A stretch of 46,367 nucleotides of DNA from Symbiodinium natans. Taxonomy: Eukaryota > Sar > Dinophyceae > Suessiales > Symbiodiniaceae. This document shows positions 40,401-46,367 of the stretch, in pieces (position 1 is the stretch's first letter; every line of letters begins with the position of its first letter). The stretch lies in NCBI GenBank assembly GCA_905221605.1, contig CAJNDS010000973.1, positions 1-46,367 of the forward strand, given 5' to 3'. Position numbers and translations under genes: made by a program. The notes under the pieces are model-generated. The model did not search any database. It was not told the origin of the DNA and saw nothing but the letters and a program-made list of their open reading frames with translations.

Positions 40401-42670
40401 CGACTGCGCCCAACGTTTGCGCTGAAGTTGTGTCATTTCAGCTTCCTCGCGCGAGCCACCCACAAAATCCTGAAAGCCTTCTTCGCGCGAGCCACCCACA
40501 AAATCCTGAAAGCGAATTCGTTCACAAGAAGGACACCACCTCCAAGGCATAGTGCCCACGTGAGGAGCGCAGACCCAAACACGACAAGCAGGGCAAACGC
40601 ACCAATGTGGCAGCAGCAGCGGCTTCCACTCGCCGCAGAAATCGCACCTTGAAAATAATTCAGTTACATTACGGCAGTCTTTGTTCAGAAAGCTACTAAA
40701 AGTTTTCCTATGTTCAGATAAGCAGCTTGATTCGAGTACCACTGGTTGTAATAGGTGTCAGCAACGGAGTGACGCGCGAGTCTTCTTGAACAAATGACGT
40801 GGAGAGAATCCAAATGAATACTGGAGAGAAGGCAAGCGGAGCGTCGGGTACTTCGTTTCTGAGAACCACACGTCCAAGCGCAAAGCCGTTTAGCGTCAAT
40901 TCCATTTCACGAGGCTGCCACCGCAAATGAAAAACATGAGCCGACGAAGATGCGCCAATAGCTCTGACAAGTCGATGCTTGGGGCATTCGACAGCAGGAC
41001 TGCCAGTCACTCCCATGTAATACCGGCAGGTTTCCCGGCCAGGATCTTCGATGCGGACATACCAACGTCTGTTGGTGTCCAGAGCCTTCGCACCGAAGTA
41101 AATCGCCTTCGTTGTTGCATATATCCTCATACAAAACCGGGCGTTGCCAAACAGACAATGAGGCGAACTCCACGCCTGTGCACCGTGGCCTGGTAGGCGG
41201 AGCTGCTGACATCTCCAATAGATAATAGTCTGAGCCGGAATGTTCAGAAGACAAGCCAACTGTGGAATGTCCATCGACATGGAGGCAGAGCTTTCAAAGA
41301 GATCTGCAGCGTTCCGCAGAGCACGAATGTTTCGCGCAAGCTCTGGGACAGCGAGGTTGATGTGGCGAGCATGCCAATATAGCTTACTTGCGATTGTGTT
41401 GCGGATATCTTTGCAGCAAGTGGCCATAACGTGAAAGTCAGTGTAGTAAAAAAAAACGTCAACAGGGTCTTCAAGACTTCAGATGGCAGGCTGCTAGCGT
41501 CACGGGCAATTTGCACGCAGCCCTGTGACTCATTGGAACTACTTCCACCAACGAAGTCCTGAAGTTGCTGAACGCAATGTGGACAAAGCCTTTCCGGATT
41601 CCGGCGAATATGACTGCTGCAGACCCAAGTCACGCACAGAGGACACACACGCCAATCAGAACATGAAATTCTTCGTTCTCGACCACAGATGGCGCACTCC
41701 ACGCTCGCAGAAATAAGCACAGGCGCTGGGATGGCATTGAGCCACATCACATTCTCTGCGTCGTTAACTCGTCCGAAGGCCCACAGAAAAAACTTGGCCA
41801 CAACCGGCGCTGAATCAAACTCCACCGTTGCCAGGTTGGCCCTCAGCACCACCACTCCATTGAGTTGTAGAGCGAAAGTGTTTGCTGTCCACTGCATTCC
41901 AAACGTATTCACAGCGTTCGGAACTGGTTCCTGCCGGCACGCGCTTGGGGTCGGCAAGGCACGTTCCGTGCCGATCGACCAAGTGATGCTCTCTTTGAAT
42001 AAGTTGTCAATCCTGCAGTACGTGCGATTCTGGCTATGAGGGTCTTGGGCTCCCACGTATAAGCCGGACACGCAAGAAGACAAGAAAATCTGAAATTCAG
42101 CGCAACCCAGCAAGGGTTCCTCGGACTGAGCACCAAATAGAAAGTTGGATAATCCTCGCGGCTGAAAGAATGATGGCTTCCAATCAATCCTGATGTTTTC
42201 AGGAAGAGGATGAAGCATTGCAATGTTCCTGACTCGGACGCATACTTGCTTGGCAGATGACAGGAGGCCGCATGCGACGCGGCGAAGCCTGTCCGCACTG
42301 TCCTCGATGTCTGAGCGTGTCAAGTAAATTGTTTTGTCTTGCCAGTTCTTGTCGTCTCTGACTGCATGAAACATTCCTCTGGACACGCAAGCCAAAGCAT
42401 GCAAATACTCGTAAGAAATAAGCTGCCCAGGCAAAGAATATAAAACCTCTGGCGGTAGCTTGGAGCCGCCTTCATAATCCTCTTCAGCACACTGGGCGAT
42501 ATGCTCCAGCAAGTCCAGCTGGGGAAGTCGTACGGGAGAGGGTTGCATAAGATCTGGACTTGCCACTGCGCCAACTTCATATTGCGCTGAAGCTGAGCCG
42601 ATTTTAGGACGACCCCAGCGCCGAGTCCGAACACGATCATCTTCAGGCCTGAGTGAACTAAGACACTTAA
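36772..42670 (-). CDS. Gene B: (F-box–SPRY-like–RING-like)x2 plus PD-(D/E)XK nuclease
   Basis: One long minus-strand gene with a single clear intron (40726-40648, GC donor, CAAG|G acceptor, phase 2 both sides). In order: F-box 1 (KLPPEVLYSL…, ~42470-42330), beta-sandwich 1, zinc domain 1 (CAIC…CPLC-x-x-WVC-x-x-H…CPHC, ~41706-41585), F-box 2 (SLPSEVLKTLL…CCKDIR…LYWHARHINL, ~41497-41350), beta-sandwich 2, zinc domain 2 (CDFC…CPAC-x-x-WVC-x-x-H…CPSC, 40646-40533), nuclease (~40200-39450), two 160-residue repeats, two ~75-residue repeats and a 200-residue tail. F-boxes recruit SCF ubiquitin ligases and RING-like domains bind E2s. The pairing with a nuclease is not one I know. Two −1 frame breaks at poly-T tracts (41448-41456 and 37426-37436) must be bridged. 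The start codon was not found. Confidence 0.7.
37426..37436 (-). other. Poly-T frame-break site 2 in gene B
   Basis: Eleven A on the plus strand. A −1 slip or one extra base joins the nuclease exon frame to the C-terminal frame. The run is followed by CAG in the sense strand, so it could alternatively be the polypyrimidine tract of a short intron. Confidence 0.7.
37430..40647 (-). CDS. Gene B, nuclease exon
   Basis: Begins with zinc domain 2, then a 12-residue tandem duplication (QDFVGGSREE twice), a Lys/Arg helix, and a RecB/Cas4-type PD-(D/E)XK nuclease. Counting from 40742 as residue 1, the key residues are EHVYFVDKKKVRGSVTG (~181), GTYMH (His306), WRTEW (Glu344), GSIDF (Asp359), VDWKR (Asp373-x-Lys375) and QLNTY (Gln411, Tyr415). 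All five RecB-family motifs are intact, so the domain is probably active. The SVTG-type N-terminal strand is also seen in nucleases of large DNA viruses and dinoflagellates. After it come two tandem 160-residue repeats (39410-38450) and FVGGASSSRDGQ repeats. The reading frame breaks at eleven T near 37426-37436. Confidence 0.8.
38050..38247 (-). repeat. ~200-bp segment shared with gene A (35914-36114)
   Basis: Encodes DANLDGCFSKDDELKEFLRS through TEDCMREA. The counterpart in gene A has only about ten nucleotide differences. In gene B it interrupts the pair of FVGGASSSRDGQ repeats. Direction of transfer is not known. Confidence 0.9.
38450..39410 (-). repeat. Two tandem 480-bp coding repeats in gene B
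   Basis: Residues ~445-604 and ~605-764 align end to end with conserved ETVDMLR, DYEGGSTTEPHRT, RRYQRLFDV, LLPNPEEWAQE, RHWEKCM, LLHDDFENKTYILYMYVHCR and HPRET-LSDVAW. By eye they are about 80% identical at protein level and highly similar at DNA level. The duplication starts right after the nuclease core. Confidence 0.9.
40727..42670 (-). CDS. Gene B, 5' exon: two F-box/SPRY-like modules
   Basis: Frame 1 runs from CLSSLRPEDDRV (after CTGCTTAAG) through F-box 1, a domain with FGMQWTANTFALQLNGVVVL, and the first zinc domain ending QDFVGGSSSNES. After SLPSEVLKTLL it meets nine T (sense). One base must be re-read for the frame to continue YYTDFHVMATCCKDIRNTIA, which completes a convincing F-box. 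Module 2 then repeats the sandwich signature (FHLRWQPREMELTLNGFALG). That two F-boxes and two Trp-x(6,8)-Leu-x-Leu-Asn-Gly sandwiches occur in the same order supports an ancient internal duplication. Confidence 0.7.
41448..41456 (-). other. Poly-T frame-break site 1 in gene B
   Basis: Nine A on the plus strand (U run in the mRNA) lie exactly where F-box 2 changes frame. One extra base (ten) or a −1 ribosomal slip on U-UUU-UUU restores the domain. Confidence 0.8.
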
Positions 42671-43225
42671 GCAGATTCGATTGTTGATAGCAAAATGGTT
42701 CGATTGTTGATAGCAAAAGAATGGGCAACATTTTCTAGAATCGATAAAAAACTTAAACAGATTAGTCGCTGATGGCTGGCGCCTTGAGATTGCCGCCTTG
42801 TCTCGCCGGGATTTTGGCCAGCGATGTGACGTCGCGCCCATCTCGACAGGAAGCTTATACGCTGGCTAGAACAAGTGAAGCGTGTGTGTGTGTCACGACG
42901 AACACATGAATACATAAACGCATAGCGACTTGCTTTAAGTCAAGCGTACAGTGAAATAAATACTTCTGCCTGGACTTGCTTTTGTCGGGACACGAGGTAG
43001 AAGCAGGCGACGCAGCAATGTCCGGATTTGTCCTCACAGACATAAACTGAGGTCAAACTTGCTGCTTTGGAGCGCCTACAAGCAGTCTTCGTAGCCCACA
43101 TGCCGCAAAAGCTAAGCGTCTGCATTCTTTGCGAGGAGGAGGAAGAAGAAGAAGAAGCGGAAGCTGTTTCGGAAGTCCTGCCAGGATCTTGTTCATGAAT
43201 TCATTTTAAAACTGACGTGATAGAT
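42671..43225. other. Gap between gene B and the upstream exon
   Basis: Contains a short tandem repeat TCGATTGTTGATAGCAAAA (42677-42695 and 42699-42717) and a GAGGAGGAAGAAGAAGAAG purine tract at 43132-43158. No convincing exon. Confidence 0.5.
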
Positions 43226-43597
43226 TTACTTGGCTATGAAGCAAGGTGTCCTTTCTCGCAAGATGCATTCGACTTCACGGAACATCTTCCAGGCATCTCT
43301 GCAGTGGTCGGCCCAAAAAACCGTCTGCAAAACAGGGCAATACACGAATGCTCCTGGGAAGTCTCCACGAAAGCCTAATTTCCGCAATAGCGGATGCTCT
43401 GACGACATTTTCCAGGCATGAAGACGTCGACCATTTGTATTGCTAGGAGTTTCTGGCTCTGAAGCTGACATTCCTTCACGTCGACGAACAACCTTGTGCA
43501 CTTCGTCTGCACTTCTGCTCCATTCCAGATGCGTAGCCAAAGGCACGACATCAAAATCACGCGGAATCTTGTACTTTCCACGAGTCTTCACCTGCTG
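43226..43597 (-). CDS. Exon-like segment upstream of gene B, unknown product
   Basis: Preceded by a pyrimidine-rich acceptor (TTGTTTTCTTTTAACAG). Reads VKTRGKYKIPRDFDVVPLAT, HLEWSRSADEVHKVVRRREG and on to HPLLRKLGFRGDFPGAFVYC, VFWADHCRDAWKMFREVE, ending CFIAK-stop or a GT donor at CCAA|GTAAAT. Same strand as gene B and about 0.5 kb upstream, so it may be an earlier exon of it. No family is recognised. Confidence 0.45.
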   Translation of the reverse strand, partial: QQVKTRGKYKIPRDFDVVPLATHLEWSRSADEVHKVVRRREGMSASEPETPSNTNGRRLHAWKMSSEHPLLRKLGFRGDFPGAFVYCPVLQTVFWADHCRDAWKMFREVECILRERTPCFIAK

Positions 43598-44548
43598 TTA
43601 AAAGAAAACAATGTGAAATAGTATATGTGTGAAAAATTATTTTTGACGCGCGTGCCCGCCTGTGGCTCAAGTTCTTTGCGGCCTGGAATCTGGGGCTGAT
43701 GGACATCATCTCTGCAAGAGTCCTCCAGTCTCAACGCGTGAAGCTAACCAAAGAAATCAGTTTGCCAAAGCTTACAGCCGCTTCCCTAAGCTTCCAGCCG
43801 CCTCTCCATGAGATGTCTTTACCTCATTTACGACGGCCTCACATACTGCAATATAGGTCACTGCTAAGCAATTCACAGGAAACGCCAGCTGGTCTCATTC
43901 TACTTCCAGCCTGCTCTATGCGATGCAGCATAGGTATCATCCAGGGCCTCACGTCTAGCTGTTCATCATGTCAAACAAAAAGAAAATGAATTTACAACAA
44001 AAAAACAATACATTGTGGGCTAGCATCTGTAGAGCAGATCCATCGCCAGGTAGATTCGCTTCTGTCTGCTTATGGGCGTCCTGGTGTGCGTAAAAATCAG
44101 AACAAGCGAATTCTTACGTTTGCGAGAATCTCCAGCACGTGTCTGATAAATAACGACATGTGCGGCTGCCTCTGGATCGGAGTCTTTGCTGCCTTGATTC
44201 TCGGAAGTTGCGGAAGAGGCCTGCAGTGTGAAACTTGAAGCCAACCACAGTGCACACGTTAGGCCCAGTGGTTCTTTTTCATTCCTGTTTAAACTTGGCT
44301 AACAGTCACGGCGGGCCGCTGAGGTTTCGTCATGTCTAAGCTTCCAGCTGCTTGAGCTTGTCTACTTCGACGAAGTCGCTTCATGTCACTCAAACAAGCC
44401 TCGCAGAAAACGCTTGGCCCTTGCTGGACAGCGGACCAGAAAGCATAATCTCATGTCAATGGAGCGGCAGCCTCTTCGATGTCACGTAGCGCGTCCTTCA
44501 TCCAGGGCCTCATGCGCAGTTGATTTACGAAGGCGCACACATATGGAT
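43598..44548. other. Intron-like or intergenic stretch with one weak exon candidate
   Basis: Minus-strand 44245-44120 is open and reads SSFTLQASSATSENQGSKDS, DPEAAAHVVIYQTRAGDSRK, ending near a possible donor (GCAAAC|GTAAGA). CTTCCAGC-CTT-type words repeat near 43775 and 43900, and 'ATCCAGGGCCTCA' near 43938 and 44498. Nothing else is supportable. Confidence 0.35.
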
Positions 44549-45211
44549 TTATTGAGAACGCAAAGCGGACATAGAGCAGGCCAGCATCTCTAAGCCAGAT
44601 CCGCAGAAGTCCGCTTCATCTTGATGAGTTTGCGTCTGAAGCTCGGCCTTAAGGCGCGTAGATATAAACAAACGAGGACACCAATGTATAATGAATTTTA
44701 TAGCGCGCCTCGATTCGAAAAATTTTTTCTGCCTTTGCCGGATTGAAGTATTCTTTCCCAGAAAGCTGGCTTTTCCAATGAGGCACCTGACGCAACTAGA
44801 AGCTACGAGGTTGTAACACCGACGTGAAAGGTATTCTGACACGCGCGAGGCCTTCAGCTTCGGAGCTAAGCAGACTTCACTCCATTGGTGTCGCCGGTGC
44901 GTGACATTTACGTGAATGCCGTCCTCGTCGACTTTCACGGCGAAAAAGTGACGATTGTGCCCTATCAGGTACCGGCCAATGTTTTGCAGCTCGTCCGCAG
45001 AAACCGTTCTCAAACACTTCCTTGGCAACGATTCATGAAGCTTCTATGGAAAAGTAGATATTCAATGCAAGCCTGGCGACGAAAATGGCTGCAGCATTCT
45101 GTTTCCATCAGCGAAGGCCTTGAACGGTCCGTCGCAGGTGTAGCCCACCTTTATCCCATGCGCCCTCAGGCTGTCGACGAGACAAACGTCTTTGAATTTC
45201 ACATCTCCTGG
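44549..45211 (-). CDS. Exon-like segments resembling a papain-fold peptidase fragment
   Basis: Minus-strand 45211-45065 reads KFKDVCLVDSLRAHGIKVGY, TCDGPFKAFADGNRM. After CCATAG at about 45040 the next segment reads KLHESLPRKCLRTVSADELQ, NIGRYLIGHNRHFFAVKVDE, DGIHVN. A Cys on a helix-starting segment followed by a strand with N-R-H-F-F-A-V is the pattern of OTU/papain-like peptidases, and it echoes the peptidase-like part of gene A. It is probably partial, since the frame degrades after about 44880. Inference only. Confidence 0.35.
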
Positions 45212-45239
45212 CGTGAGTCAATATGAAATATTTGGCTTG

Positions 45240-46367
45240 CGGACTCGAGATGGCCGCGCCTGTGTTCAGCTTGCGCTCCTTCTTGCATCGCAATCTGGCA
45301 GAGTTGCGTCCTAAAAACAACGATTGACGTGTGCTCTGAAAATACTCACGCGACACAAAGTGAATCAGATCTTGCTTTTGCTAACTATACTGTAAAAAAT
45401 CAATGCCTTATATTCAAGGTCCTTGGCGGGCAAAGCCTCTGTACCAGTCGGATCTGGAGATTTTCTTCCATGTTCTCGACTCCTTCAAAAATAAAACAGA
45501 TCAATGCAATTCTGCCGATGCAAATGCGTCCTCGGACACATGGATGTTCTTGCTGCTGCGCATGCGGGCGAACATTCCTTTCGCGATCATGTCGCCTTGA
45601 ATGCAAATACAAGCTAAGATAAACTGACATCAATAAACATTTTTCTAATCAGCCAAGGAACAAAGACGCATGTGCGTCTGGTCGACTCCATCAGCCACAC
45701 TCTGCTTCTTGCAGAAGCCGAACGATTTCCCTGATGAAGCGACACATATTTGAGTTGTTGTCAGCAGCTTAATCGCGAAAAAGATCAGCTCAGTGGCAGG
45801 TTATCTCAGTGTTCCGTTCGTCCGGATCACACTGGAACATCGTGTGCCTGTGGAACACAGACTAAGAAATCGCACTACCCCAGAAATCATCTTACAGGCA
45901 ACTCTAAGTCGCAGACAGACGACTCGCCGCAAGCCTGTTCCACAAGCGTGGTTTGAATCGGTTTGATTCGCACTTAGTTAAATTTTCAGTTCAAATAAGC
46001 GCCGCTCTCGAGGTTGATGAGCTTCTCGATATTCGGCATCGGACGTTTTCGAGACCTTGCCAACAGCAGCTACATTGATACTATCGCAAACGTTTTATGA
46101 TTCTTCGAGGGCTAAGAATGCGACACAATGACTCGCCAACGATACCCTGCCCCACGCCTGTACATGCCACGTTCGAACGTATTTTTGCACCGGTCAGATG
46201 TGATGAAACATATCAGCGAGACGTCTCCAGCTTCAGCAATTGATCAATGGCAGCATGCTCGCGTTGCACGGGCCTCGGACATTAACAACACTGCCAATTA
46301 CACTGTAAAGCTTTGTGCAGCGGTCTTGTTTTGGCTTTCATAATGATTCTTGATCACAGGTTCATGC
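45240..46367. other. Right end, no supportable gene
   Basis: Mixed composition, no telomere-like repeats. Two plus-strand frames start with ATG (45403-45600, containing DLEIFFHVLDSF, and 46128-46343) and look mildly protein-like. They have no family resemblance and oppose the local gene direction. Confidence 0.4.

Overview
This is nuclear DNA of a eukaryote. The best guess is an alveolate with TTTAGGG-type telomere repeats, most likely a dinoflagellate, with a chromerid as the alternative. This rests on dense interstitial TTTAGGG/CCCTAAA repeats, genes broken into short exons, several introns that appear to use GC as well as GT donors with AG|G acceptors, co-oriented genes in the right block, and protein families typical of these genomes. 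No species is claimed. No tRNA, rRNA, CRISPR array or bacterial operon was seen.

Region 1 (1-13.2 kb) is almost entirely repeats: degenerate telomere-like sequence, a 452-bp segment repeated with no net indel 10.5 kb away, homopolymers, TA microsatellites, several unrelated minisatellites, and a ~3 kb satellite. The last 2.2 kb of that satellite flips orientation in the middle and forms a giant inverted repeat. A few exon-like islands lie among perfect telomere repeats at 11.8-12.3 kb.

Region 2 (13.2-21.2 kb, plus strand) holds a gene that is invisible to a simple ORF scan: a DGAT2/MGAT-family acyltransferase split into about ten short exons. Its introns are filled with telomere-like repeats, a hairpin mobile element, a 1.3 kb inverted-repeat satellite and a 0.8 kb second array. 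Joining seven of the exons gives a frame-consistent DGAT2 with the HPHG motif, the KGFVR-IA-VP block and a plausible C-terminus.

Region 3 (21.2-30.1 kb) contains more telomere-like arrays, MITE-like hairpins, exon-like islands (one intron at 22379-22481 is almost pure TTTAGGG repeat), and a recent ~1.69 kb tandem duplication.

Region 4 (30.1-46.4 kb) is sharply different. It has no interstitial telomere repeats and two large minus-strand genes with few, short introns. Gene B (~42.7-36.8 kb) encodes two successive modules of F-box, SPRY-like beta-sandwich and RING-like zinc domain, then a RecB/Cas4-type PD-(D/E)XK nuclease and internal duplications. Gene A (~36.7-31.7 kb) starts only about 30-120 bp downstream and encodes a long N-terminal region, a probable papain-like cysteine peptidase, a C2H2 finger and a DDE transposase. 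The two genes share a ~200-bp copied segment, which links them. Together they look like a large, apparently decaying or recently mobile element, or a transposon-derived gene cluster. Gene B breaks frame at two poly-T tracts and gene A has one in-frame stop. Further exon-like pieces lie upstream (43.2-45.2 kb).
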